In this document: positions 49,105 to 57,339 of the stretch, piece after piece | How positions within the stretch are numbered: position 1 is the first letter of the stretch | Layout of the letters: each line of letters starts with the position of its first letter | From: an uncultured Eubacteriales bacterium | GTDB lineage: Bacteria; Bacillota; Clostridia; Oscillospirales; Acutalibacteraceae | Length of the DNA stretch: 64,000 nucleotides | Assembly: GCA_934457415.1 (NCBI GenBank) | Contig: CAKSHM010000003.1 | Span: 177,585-241,584 of the forward strand | Direction of reading: 5' to 3' | Notes under the pieces: model-generated | The model's database searches: none | What the model saw: the letters and a program-made list of their open reading frames with translations, nothing else | What the model was told of the DNA's origin: nothing | Program-made: the position numbers and the translations under genes

Positions 49105-51735
49105 TCAGATGTTTTTAAGTTCTTTTATGGCAGCGTCTATCTTGGCTATTTTTTCTTCGGCCTTTTTAAATCCGTCGCGCTGAGCCTCAACAACCTTTTC
49201 GGGCGCCTTAGCCATAAAGCCCGTGTTATTTAATTTCTTTTCGAAAAATTCCTTATCGACTAAAGCCTTTTGCCTGTCCTTTGAAAGCCTTTCAAGCTCT
49301 TTTTCGACATCAACAAGCTCATTCATCGGCATATAAACATTTGCCTTTTCGCAGACTATGCTTATGCTCTTATCATGTGAAACCTCTTTTGCGATATTTA
49401 CCTCGCTTGCATAAGCCAATCGGCAGATATAAGGAATTCCTGCGCTGAAAACGCTTATAAGCTCGGTTTCGATATTCACGGTTACCTTTTTAGAGGGCGG
49501 AACATTCATTTCGGCTCTGCGGTTTCTTATTGCCTTTATTACGCCCATTATCTTCTCAAAATCGTCCTTTTCCCCGGGGAAATCAAGCTTTTCATCGAAA
49601 ACAGGCCAAGACGATACCATAAGCGCCTCGCCTAAGTGCGGCATAGACTGCCAGATTTCTTCTGTTATAAACGGCATAACGGGGTGAAGAAGTGCAAGCG
49701 TTCCTTTAAAGACATAGGTTAAAACCGAACATGCCGTATCCTTTTCTTCTTTGTTGTCCGCAAAAAGACGGGATTTGCATATCTCGATATACCAGTCGCA
49801 GAAAATATCCCATAAAAAGTCATAAAGCTTTGAAACGGCAAGACCGATTTCATATTTTTCGAGATTTTCGGTTACCTCGCTTACAAGTGCGTTAAACTTG
49901 GTTAATATCCATTTGTCCTCGACCGCAAGCTTTAAGCAGTTTAAATCCTTAACCTCGCCTTTTTCAAGATTCATCAAAATAAATCTTGCGGCGTTCCAGA
50001 TTTTGTTTGCAAAATTCCTGCTTGCCTCGACCCTTTCGGGAATGTATCTCATATCATTTCCGGGGCTGTTGCCGGTAGCAAGGGAAAATCTTAAAGCGTC
50101 GGCGCCGTAATTATCAATAACCTCTAACGGGTCTACACCGTTGCCCAATGATTTTGACATCTTTCTGCCCTGAGAGTCCCTTACAAGTCCGTGGATAAGC
50201 ACCGTATTAAACGGAACCTCGCCCGTCTGCTCGAGGCCCGAGAACATCATTCTCATAACCCAGAAAGGAATTATATCGTAGCCTGTTACAAGGGTGTTTG
50301 TCGGATAGTAATGCTTGAAATCCTCTGTCATTTCAGGCCAGCCGAGAGTTGAAAACGGCCAGAGCGCCGAAGAAAACCAAGTATCGAGGGTGTCGGGATC
50401 CTGATGGATATGGGCGCTGCCGCAGTGTGCGCATTTCTTTGCGCCCTCCGCAGAGACGGTTATCTCACCGCAATCGTCGCAGTACCACGCAGGAATTCGG
50501 TGTCCCCACCAAAGCTGACGGGAAATACACCAGTCCCTGATGTTTTCGAGCCAGTGAAAATAAACCTTTTCAAACCTCTGAGGAACAAATTTTGTATCGC
50601 CCTTTTTAACCGCTTCTATAGCAGGCTTAGCCAAAGACTCCATTTTAACGAACCACTGCTTTGAAACCTTAGGCTCAACCGTAGTTCCGCAGCGGTAGCA
50701 GGTGCCGACATTGTGGGAATACGGCTCCACCTTAACGAGCGCGCCCTCTTTTTCGAGGTCCTCAACGATTTTCTTTCTCGCCTCGTATCTGTCAAGACCT
50801 GCGTAAGCGGGATAATCGTCGGTGATTTTCGCGTCGTCGGTCAAAACGTTTATAACCTCAAGATTATGCCTTAAGCCGACCTCAAAGTCATTAGGGTCAT
50901 GCGCGGGCGTAATTTTTACAACGCCCGTTCCGAAATCGGTTTCAACATAGCTGTCCGCTATGACCGGAATTTCACGGTGAACAATGGGAAGAATAAGCTT
51001 TTTCCCTATTAAATCCCTGTATCTTTCGTCCTCGGGGTTTACCGCAACCGCGGTATCTCCGAGAAGAGTTTCGGGTCTTGTTGTGGCAAGCTCAAGATAA
51101 CCGCTGCCGTCGGCAAAGGGGTATCTTAAATGCCAGAAAAAGCCTGCCTGCTCCTCATATTCAACCTCTGCGTCCGAAATTGAGGTATGGCAGTGGGGGC
51201 ACCAGTTGATAATTCTTTCGCCCCTGTATATAAGTCCCTTATTATAAAGCTTTACGAAAACTTCCTTTACAGCCTTTGAACAGCCCTCGTCAAGAGTAAA
51301 GCGCTCTCTGTCCCAATCGCAGGAGGAGCCTAATTTTTTAAGCTGTTCCGTAATTCTTCCGCCGTACCGCTCTTTCCACTTCCATGCACGCTCTAAAAAG
51401 CCTTCTCTTCCGATATCGGCTTTGGTAACGCCCTCTTTTTTCATCGCCTCAACGATTTTTGCCTCAGTCGCAATAGAGGCATGGTCGGTACCCGGAATCC
51501 AAAGGGTATCAAAGCCCTGCATTCTTTTAAATCTTATAAGAATATCCTGCAGGGTGTTATCAAGCGCATGTCCCATGTGAAGCTGACCGGTTATATTCGG
51601 AGGCGGAATTACTATTGTATAGGTTTTTTTGCCCTCCTCGCACTTTGCGTGGAAATAATGCCCGTCAAGCCACATCTGATAAATCCGATCCTCAACGCTT
51701 TTCGGATCGTACTGTTTTTCAAGTTCTTTACTCAT
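49105..51735 (-). CDS. valS: Valyl-tRNA synthetase
   Basis: Class I synthetase, 876 aa, normal length. PPPNITGQLHMGHALD (HIGH-type HMGH), WIPGTDHASIATE, editing domain with TTRPETLLGDTAVAVNP, zinc-like CDDCGEITVSAEGAKKCAHC split here as CDDCG and CAHCG, the KMSKS loop GRKMSKSLGNGVDP, and the C-terminal coiled tRNA-binding arm (LVDVEKELERLSKDRQK). Located behind the topoisomerase pair with a 19-base gap. The tRNA-Val(GAC) gene lies 7 kb away. Confidence 0.97.
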   Translation of the reverse strand: MSKELEKQYDPKSVEDRIYQMWLDGHYFHAKCEEGKKTYTIVIPPPNITGQLHMGHALDNTLQDILIRFKRMQGFDTLWIPGTDHASIATEAKIVEAMKKEGVTKADIGREGFLERAWKWKERYGGRITEQLKKLGSSCDWDRERFTLDEGCSKAVKEVFVKLYNKGLIYRGERIINWCPHCHTSISDAEVEYEEQAGFFWHLRYPFADGSGYLELATTRPETLLGDTAVAVNPEDERYRDLIGKKLILPIVHREIPVIADSYVETDFGTGVVKITPAHDPNDFEVGLRHNLEVINVLTDDAKITDDYPAYAGLDRYEARKKIVEDLEKEGALVKVEPYSHNVGTCYRCGTTVEPKVSKQWFVKMESLAKPAIEAVKKGDTKFVPQRFEKVYFHWLENIRDWCISRQLWWGHRIPAWYCDDCGEITVSAEGAKKCAHCGSAHIHQDPDTLDTWFSSALWPFSTLGWPEMTEDFKHYYPTNTLVTGYDIIPFWVMRMMFSGLEQTGEVPFNTVLIHGLVRDSQGRKMSKSLGNGVDPLEVIDNYGADALRFSLATGNSPGNDMRYIPERVEASRNFANKIWNAARFILMNLEKGEVKDLNCLKLAVEDKWILTKFNALVSEVTENLEKYEIGLAVSKLYDFLWDIFCDWYIEICKSRLFADNKEEKDTACSVLTYVFKGTLALLHPVMPFITEEIWQSMPHLGEALMVSSWPVFDEKLDFPGEKDDFEKIMGVIKAIRNRRAEMNVPPSKKVTVNIETELISVFSAGIPYICRLAYASEVNIAKEVSHDKSISIVCEKANVYMPMNELVDVEKELERLSKDRQKALVDKEFFEKKLNNTGFMAKAPEKVVEAQRDGFKKAEEKIAKIDAAIKELKNI

Positions 51736-51754
51736 TTCCTTTAACCCTCATAAT

Positions 51755-53998
51755 TTAAATATCCATTTTTTCCTGTTTGCCGGCGGTATTCTGAATTATA
51801 CTGCCCGCGGCAGGGAGATTTTTTGTTCTGTATCGGTGCTCGTTTTCATAGGTTCCCTTGACATAGACCTTGACCGAATAGATCCGCTGTCCTTTTTTCT
51901 GCGTCATAACCGCAATTCCGCCGTTATTCTTGGTAGCTTTCAGAGGCACCGAGGCGGTGTTTACGATAAGCATACGGTTATTTGTAGACCTAAGCTCCAA
52001 ATCGCAGTCGTCCTTTAAATAAAGCACCGTATGAAGCTCGTATTTTTCGCAGTAGGCGTTTATAAGCTTTTTGCGGTTGGTTTTCGTAATATACGAATTA
52101 AGCGGCACCTTTGCTATTCTTCCGTTATCGAACACAAACACGACAAATCCCGAATAGTCCTTGGTATCTATCATATAAACCGCGTTTTCGCCGTCCTCAA
52201 AGCCGAGCTTTGAAGCGACATAATCGCCCAAAATGCTTGCCTTTGAGTCTGTGAAATCCGCAACCCTGCTTTTGTAGACCTGCTGTTTATTCGTAAAGAA
52301 AAGCAGCTCCCTGTCGCAGGAGGATTCTATGACCTGCGTTATTTCGTCGCCCTCTTTAAGCTTCTGTTCTCCGCTCATTCTAAGCGACTGCGGCGTTATC
52401 CTTTTAAAATAGCCGTCCTTTGTAAAGAACAGGGTTACGGGCGAGGTATCTTCGGGTTCTTCCGAAACATCATCCAGCGCATTTTCGTCCGCGCTGATTA
52501 TTCTTGTGCGCCTGTCCCTGCCGTATTTCTTTATAACCTCTTCAAGCTCCGAGACTATAATCTTTTTTATTCTCGCCCTTGAATTCAGGGTAGCCTCGCA
52601 GTCGGCAATTTCGGCTTCGAGCTTTTCTATATCGTCAAGCCTTTTTAAAATGTACTCGCGGTTTAAATGGCGGAGTTTTATTTCAGCGACATATTCCGCC
52701 TGAATTTCGTCGATCCCGAAGCCTATCATTAAGTTCGGAACAACTTCCTTTTCTTCCCTTGTTTCTCTGACTATTTTAACAGCCTTATCAATATCAAGAA
52801 GAATTTTTTCCATTCCCTTTAAAAGGTGCAGGCTTTTATTTGCCTTTGAAAGCTTGAAATATACCCTGCGTCTGACGCATTCCTCTCGGAACGCCACCCA
52901 TTCGGATATGATTTCCTTAACGCCCATAACTCTCGGCGACGCGGCGATAAGAATATTGAAGTTGCACGAAAAGCTGTCCTGCAAGGGGGTAAGCCTGAAA
53001 AGCTTTTTCATAAACTTTTCGGGGTCTGTTCCGCGCTTTAGGTCAATTGTTATTTTAAGACCCGAAAGGTCGGTTTCGTCACGGACATCGCTTATCTCGG
53101 TTATCTTCTTAGCTTTTGCAAGCTCGGTTATCTTTTCGATTATCGCTTCTGTTGTAGTTGTAGGCGGAATTTCGCTTATATCTATACAGTTCTGCGATTT
53201 ATCGTAAGAATAAACGCCTCTTACCTTAAAGCTTCCTCTTCCCGTTTCATAAATTCTTTCCATTTCGGCGCGGTTATATAAAAGCTCGCCGCCTATCGGG
53301 AAATCGGGGGCTAAGAGCGTATCCGCGACATTTATATCCTCATCCTTTATAAAGGCTATTGTTGTTTCGCAGACCTCTCTTAGATTAAACGGGCATATCT
53401 GGCTTGCCATACCTGCGGCAATACCCATATTTGAATTGACAAGAATTGTCGGGAATGTAACAGGGAACAGCACCGGCTCTTTCATTGTCGCGTCATAGTT
53501 ATCCACGAAATCGACGGTGTCCTTGTCAATATCCGCAAAAAGCTCAGCCGCAATCGGGGCAAGCTTAGCTTCCGTGTACCTTGCCGCGGCGCACTGCATA
53601 TCTCTTGAATACGCCTTACCGAACGAGCCCTTTGATTCAACAAACGGGTGCAAAAGCGCTCCGTTGCCCTCGGAAAGTCTTACCATTGTATCGTAAATAG
53701 CGGCGTCGCCGTGAGGATTAAGCTGCATGGTTCTTCCGACGATATTGGCTGATTTTATCGTATTGCCCTTTAAAAGCCCCATATTATACATTGTATAAAG
53801 CAGCTTTCGGTGGGAGGGCTTAAAGCCGTCGATCTCAGGAATGGCACGCGAAATGATTATGCTCATGGCATAAGGCATAAAGTTTGATTTTAATGTTTCG
53901 GTTACAGGCTGGTCAAGAACCGTTCCCGCGCCTGCGATATATGCGTTATCGGTGCGTACCTTCGGCTTTTTGGGTTCCTTACTCTTTCTCGGAGCCAT
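51755..53998 (-). CDS. parC: Type IIA topoisomerase subunit A (ParC-like)
   Basis: 747 aa, cleaves and rejoins DNA. Winged-helix/tower domain with SRAIPEIDGFKPSHRKLLYT, NPHGDAAIYDTMVRL, FVESKGSFGKAY and the catalytic Tyr in AARYTEAKL. The beta-pinwheel has no recognisable QRRGGKG GyrA box, supporting topo IV, not gyrase. At the place of GyrA Ser83 this protein has Ala (GD-A-A-IYD), a position that in quinolone-sensitive enzymes is usually Ser. N-terminal 25 residues are basic and disordered. Paired with the B subunit gene upstream (19-base gap). Confidence 0.9.
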   Translation of the reverse strand: MAPRKSKEPKKPKVRTDNAYIAGAGTVLDQPVTETLKSNFMPYAMSIIISRAIPEIDGFKPSHRKLLYTMYNMGLLKGNTIKSANIVGRTMQLNPHGDAAIYDTMVRLSEGNGALLHPFVESKGSFGKAYSRDMQCAAARYTEAKLAPIAAELFADIDKDTVDFVDNYDATMKEPVLFPVTFPTILVNSNMGIAAGMASQICPFNLREVCETTIAFIKDEDINVADTLLAPDFPIGGELLYNRAEMERIYETGRGSFKVRGVYSYDKSQNCIDISEIPPTTTTEAIIEKITELAKAKKITEISDVRDETDLSGLKITIDLKRGTDPEKFMKKLFRLTPLQDSFSCNFNILIAASPRVMGVKEIISEWVAFREECVRRRVYFKLSKANKSLHLLKGMEKILLDIDKAVKIVRETREEKEVVPNLMIGFGIDEIQAEYVAEIKLRHLNREYILKRLDDIEKLEAEIADCEATLNSRARIKKIIVSELEEVIKKYGRDRRTRIISADENALDDVSEEPEDTSPVTLFFTKDGYFKRITPQSLRMSGEQKLKEGDEITQVIESSCDRELLFFTNKQQVYKSRVADFTDSKASILGDYVASKLGFEDGENAVYMIDTKDYSGFVVFVFDNGRIAKVPLNSYITKTNRKKLINAYCEKYELHTVLYLKDDCDLELRSTNNRMLIVNTASVPLKATKNNGGIAVMTQKKGQRIYSVKVYVKGTYENEHRYRTKNLPAAGSIIQNTAGKQEKMDI

Positions 53999-54017
53999 TA
54001 TATATTCTCCTTTCCTG

Positions 54018-56009
54018 TCAGCTTAAATCCGTGCTGTCGATATAAAGATGTCCGTTTTCGGAAATGTACTCTTTTCTTCCTGCAAGATTATCGCCGAGCA
54101 ATAAATCAAACATTGAAGAGGTCATTTCGGCGTCCTCGGGAAGAATTTTGATAAGTCTTCTCGTCAGCGGATTCATAGTTGTCAGGTTCATCATATCGGG
54201 TTGGTTTTCACCGAGTCCCTTTGAACGCTGCAATGTGTATTTTTCGTCGCCTATCATGCCTAAAATTTCGGTTTTTTCGTTTTCGTCATAAGCAAAATAG
54301 GTCTTTTTTGCGGTATTTATTTCATAAAGCGGAGTTTCCGCGATAAATACCTTGCCGTCGTTTATAAGGGTCGGCATAAGTCTGTAAATCATAGTGATTA
54401 TAAGCGAGCGGATATGAAATCCGTCGACATCGGCATCGGTACAGATTATGATTTTATTCCAGCGGAGATTGTTTATATCAAAATTCGAAAGGCTCTTGTT
54501 CGCCTTGGTCTTGACCTCGACCCCGCAGCCTAAAACCTTTAAAAGGTCGGTTATGATTTCGCTCTTAAAAATTTTATCGTATTCCGCCTTAAGGCAGTTT
54601 AAAATCTTTCCTCTTACAGGCATAATCGCCTGAAATGCCGCGTCCCTTGCAAGCTTACAGGAGCCTAACGCCGAATCGCCCTCAACGATATAAAGCTCCC
54701 GCTCGTTTACATCCTTGCTTCTGCAATCGACAAATTTCTGAACCCTGTCCATCATTGAATTGCCGCTCGAGAGTGTCTTTTTTATGTTTATGCGTTCTTT
54801 TTCGCTTCTTTCGCGGCTGCGCTTATTGACAAGCACCTGATCGGCGATTTTATCCGCCTCGGCTTTGTTTTCTATAAAATAGACCTCAAGCTGATGCCTT
54901 AAAAACTCGGTCATAGCCTCAGCAATGAATTTATTGGTTACCGCCTTTTTAGTCTGGTTTTCATAGGAGGTGACGGTTGAAAATGAGGAGGTTACAAGCA
55001 CCAAACACTCCTCAACATCGCTGAATGTTATTTTACTTTCTCCCGATTTGTATTTATTCGTCTGCTTTATATAGTTGTCAATCTGATAAACAAAAGCGTT
55101 TCTTACCGCCTTATCGGGAGCGCCGCCGTATTCAAGCCAGCTTGAATTGTGATAATATTCCTTTAAGGTCTTTGTGTTTGAAAAGCACATAGCGACATTT
55201 ATTTTAAGCTTATATTCGGGCTTGTCCGCACGGTCTCTTCCCTTGCGCTCGGTATTGAAAAAGCGCACGGAGGTAAGTCCCTCGCCGCCTACATATTCGG
55301 TGACATAATCCTTGATACCGTTTTCATAAACAAACTCGGTCTGAACAAATCTCGGACCCTGCTGCTCACGGTAGATAAAAAGCAAGCCGTTATTTACTAT
55401 TGCCTGCCGCTTTAAAATATCCCTGAAATAGTCCGACGGGATATTTATATCGGTAAATACGTCTATATCCGGTTTCCATTTTGTTTTGGTTCCGGTATCC
55501 TTTCCCGAATACGGCTCTTTTTTAAGCCCGCCGATATTATATCCATGCTCAAAGTGAAGATTATATTTATAACCGTCTCTTTTTATCTCAACATCCATAT
55601 ATTCCGCGGTGTACTGAGTCGAGCAAAGTCCCAATCCGTTAAGTCCTACGGAATATTCATAGTTTGTTCCGTCATTGGTGTTGTATTTTCCGCCGGCATA
55701 CATCTCGCAGTACAAAAGCTCCCAGTTATAGCACTGCTCATTATTATTAAAGTCGACCGGCGCTCCTCTTCCGTGGTCCTCTACCTCTATTGATCCGTCC
55801 GAAAAATGGGTGACGGTTATCTTTTTTCCGTATCCCTCGCGCGCCTCGTCTATGGAATTCGAGATAATCTCAAAGACCGAATGCTCACAGCCGTCAAGAC
55901 CGTCCGATCCGAATATTACCGCGGGGCGTTTTCTTACCCTGTCGGGACCCTCTAATTTTTCGATACTGTCGTTGCCGTAATCAGCGTTTACCTTAGCCAC
56001 TTCATACAA
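54018..56009 (-). CDS. parE: Type IIA topoisomerase subunit B (ParE-like, divergent)
   Basis: 663 aa ATPase subunit. GHKL domain: VFEIISNSIDEAREGYG, VEDHGRGAPVDF and the lid-like SVGLNGLGLCST; these diverge from the usual DNSIDEA, DNGRGIP and GLHGVGAS text. Toprim domain: YIVEGDSALGS, RGKILNCLKAEYDK and ICTDADVDGFHIRSL, with QRSKGLGENQ near the end. Length fits ParE/GyrB lacking inserts. Likely a second type IIA enzyme beside a standard GyrAB elsewhere. First gene of parE-parC-valS-abrB. Confidence 0.9.
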   Translation of the reverse strand: MYEVAKVNADYGNDSIEKLEGPDRVRKRPAVIFGSDGLDGCEHSVFEIISNSIDEAREGYGKKITVTHFSDGSIEVEDHGRGAPVDFNNNEQCYNWELLYCEMYAGGKYNTNDGTNYEYSVGLNGLGLCSTQYTAEYMDVEIKRDGYKYNLHFEHGYNIGGLKKEPYSGKDTGTKTKWKPDIDVFTDINIPSDYFRDILKRQAIVNNGLLFIYREQQGPRFVQTEFVYENGIKDYVTEYVGGEGLTSVRFFNTERKGRDRADKPEYKLKINVAMCFSNTKTLKEYYHNSSWLEYGGAPDKAVRNAFVYQIDNYIKQTNKYKSGESKITFSDVEECLVLVTSSFSTVTSYENQTKKAVTNKFIAEAMTEFLRHQLEVYFIENKAEADKIADQVLVNKRSRERSEKERINIKKTLSSGNSMMDRVQKFVDCRSKDVNERELYIVEGDSALGSCKLARDAAFQAIMPVRGKILNCLKAEYDKIFKSEIITDLLKVLGCGVEVKTKANKSLSNFDINNLRWNKIIICTDADVDGFHIRSLIITMIYRLMPTLINDGKVFIAETPLYEINTAKKTYFAYDENEKTEILGMIGDEKYTLQRSKGLGENQPDMMNLTTMNPLTRRLIKILPEDAEMTSSMFDLLLGDNLAGRKEYISENGHLYIDSTDLS

Positions 56010-56099
56010 CCTTTCATACCCGTATTATATATCAGTATATATTATATATTTTAAAAGTAAATTAGTCAAGAAAAAGAAGAAAAGCTTAATCCGGACGAT

Positions 56100-56378
56100 A
56101 GATACTAGATGTTAGATGTTAGACTTAAATGAATTTTTATTAAATTCTTGTGCCGCAAGACACACATGGTCTAATGTCTAAAATCTAAAAGAATACCCCT
56201 CAGTCGCAATAAATTGCGACAGCTCCCCTCTGTTTTCACTATCGTGAAAAAGAAGGGAGCCTTTTCTTTAGTTTCATCAGAAACCCAAGCCTCCACTAAA
56301 GTTGTTAGGGGAGGTGGCAAAGCGAAGCTTTGACGGAAGGGTTTGGTTACATCCGTGCCGCAAGGCACACATATTACC
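56100..56378. repeat. Intergenic palindromic repeat element, copy R5 (most complete)
   Basis: Plus-oriented copy filling the 364-base gap between the SLOG gene and parE. It starts with a roughly 75-base part with TTAGAC..GTCTAA ends (56112-56186) around TTGTGCCGCAAGACAC; then CCCCTCAGTCGCAA-TAAA-TTGCGACAGCTCCCC (56195-56229), TTTTCAC-TATC-GTGAAAA (56232-56250), AAGGGAGCC, AACCCAAGCCTCC..GGGGAGG, CAAAGCGAAGCTTTG (56318-56332), GGAAGGGTTTGG and GTGCCGCAAGGCACAC (56355-56370). The SLOG gene TAA stop (56376-56374) lies at its right end. The rest of the gap (56010-56099) is A/T-rich with no visible gene. Confidence 0.85.
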
Positions 56379-56826
56379 AAATGTTAATTATTTTCTTATT
56401 CTTATCAGAAGCATATTTAAAAGCTTTTGCCGTTCCGCTTTTTAAAATACCGCTGTCATAATAAAACACGCATATTTCACTTTCGTCTATCATTGCATGG
56501 TTTCTTTGAATGTAAACCGATTTGCCTGCTTTACTTATACCCTTAGGACAAATGCTGTCTTCATATCCCACCCTTAAAAATCTTTCGGTATACTCATCGG
56601 CATTTTCATAATTTGTCCTGAAATGTATTCTTTGAATTTTCGGAAAGTATTTTCTCTTTTCCGTCACAATTTTATAACACACATCATTAAATTCGGAATG
56701 GTCGCCGAAAATAAATTTGTTAAATCCTTTTTCTATCAATTTTTCTGTTAAGATTTTCGCATTTCTTTCCGTGACTGTTTTTTCTTTGACTTTTCTATGT
56801 CCAATAAAACAAACAGCATTTTGCAT
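56374..56826 (-). CDS. SLOG-family (DUF1273-like) nucleotide-binding protein
   Basis: 150 aa from ATG 56826 behind AAAGGTGAT. Rossmann-like SLOG fold: AVCFIGHRKV at the N-terminus, FIFGDHSEFND at the place of the usual GG.xG.D loop, YIQRNHAMIDESEICVFYYD, and SGTAKAFKYASDKNKKIINIW at the end. SLOG proteins bind nucleotides or nucleotide-derived signals and occur in defence-related and housekeeping contexts; this one is close to the stand-alone clostridial type. It is divergent from an XRE regulator with a perfect inverted repeat between, and repeats lie on both sides. Confidence 0.82.
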   Translation of the reverse strand: MQNAVCFIGHRKVKEKTVTERNAKILTEKLIEKGFNKFIFGDHSEFNDVCYKIVTEKRKYFPKIQRIHFRTNYENADEYTERFLRVGYEDSICPKGISKAGKSVYIQRNHAMIDESEICVFYYDSGILKSGTAKAFKYASDKNKKIINIW

Positions 56827-56840
56827 TTTTATATCACCTT

Positions 56841-56880
56841 TATTTAACAAATATATTTTTTATTTTATATTTGTTAAATA
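56841..56880. promoter_or_regulatory. Perfect 15-bp inverted repeat between SLOG and XRE genes
   Basis: TATTTAACAAATATA (56841-56855) and its exact complement (56866-56880) with a 10-base A/T spacer, directly upstream of the SLOG ribosome site. Suited to binding a dimeric repressor, most simply the adjacent XRE protein. A +strand hairpin is also possible but T-rich tails lie on both sides, so a bidirectional terminator is less likely in this divergent gap. Confidence 0.65.
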
Positions 56881-56965
56881 TATAAGTCAATAGCAATCTG
56901 TCAGTTTGCGGATTATTTGTATAAAAGGAAATATAATAAATAAAAAGGCAGAGAGGTGAAAGGCT

Positions 56966-57235
56966 TTGAACGAAAAGAAATTCAATTACCGAGACAAGAT
57001 AATCGGTCTTGGAATTACAATTGCTTCAATAAGAAAAATGCGCGATATGACACAAGAGCAATTATCCGAGAAAGCCGGAATAAGCAGAACCTTTTTGAGT
57101 TCTATCGAAGCTCCGGGGACCGCCCGTTCCTTTTCGCTCGAAGTTCTTTATTCTTTAGCGGACGCACTCGATGTCAAAGCCGGCGATTTATTAAACTATG
57201 CCGACTATCCCGAAAAAATACTAAATTCGAAATAG
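56966..57235 (+). CDS. XRE-family helix-turn-helix regulator
   Basis: 89 aa, almost only an HTH_XRE domain (about 12-72): LGITIASIRKMRDMTQEQLS, AGISRTFLSSIEAPG and SLEVLYSLADALDV. The start is TTG 56966 with GAGAGGTGA seven bases upstream; the first internal ATG would remove helix 1. No toxin gene follows; the next gene is convergent. Its TAG stop runs into repeat R6. Probable autoregulator of the divergent pair through 56841-56880. Confidence 0.82.
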   Translation: MNEKKFNYRDKIIGLGITIASIRKMRDMTQEQLSEKAGISRTFLSSIEAPGTARSFSLEVLYSLADALDVKAGDLLNYADYPEKILNSK

Positions 57236-57320
57236 ATGCGAGAAAATACCCCTCAGTCGCGCATAAAGCGCGACAGCTCCCCTCTGATTTTCGGTTTCTC
57301 CGAAAAAAGAAGGGAGCCTT
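57233..57320. repeat. Intergenic palindromic repeat element, copy R6 (short form)
   Basis: Only the first two modules: CCCCTCAGTCGCGC-ATAAA-GCGCGACAGCTCCCC (57249-57281) and CTCTGATTTTCGG..CCGAAAAAAGAAGGGAG ending GCCTTTT. Lies between the convergent XRE and glycosyltransferase genes and can serve both as terminator. The XRE stop TAG is at its left end. Confidence 0.8.
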
Positions 57321-57339
57321 TTAATTTTTCTTTTATTTT

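Noticed and set aside
56171..56380. 69-codon minus-strand frame in the SLOG-parE gap
   Set aside because: Consists of the palindromic repeat R5; no ribosome site or domain.
44698..57320. CRISPR-like array from the repeated hairpins
   Set aside because: Copies are far apart, differ in length and have no regular spacers; no cas genes are present.
56956..57324. 122-codon frame overlapping the XRE gene in another frame
   Set aside because: Arg/Lys-rich nonsense running into repeat R6; the XRE frame has an HTH domain and a better ribosome site.
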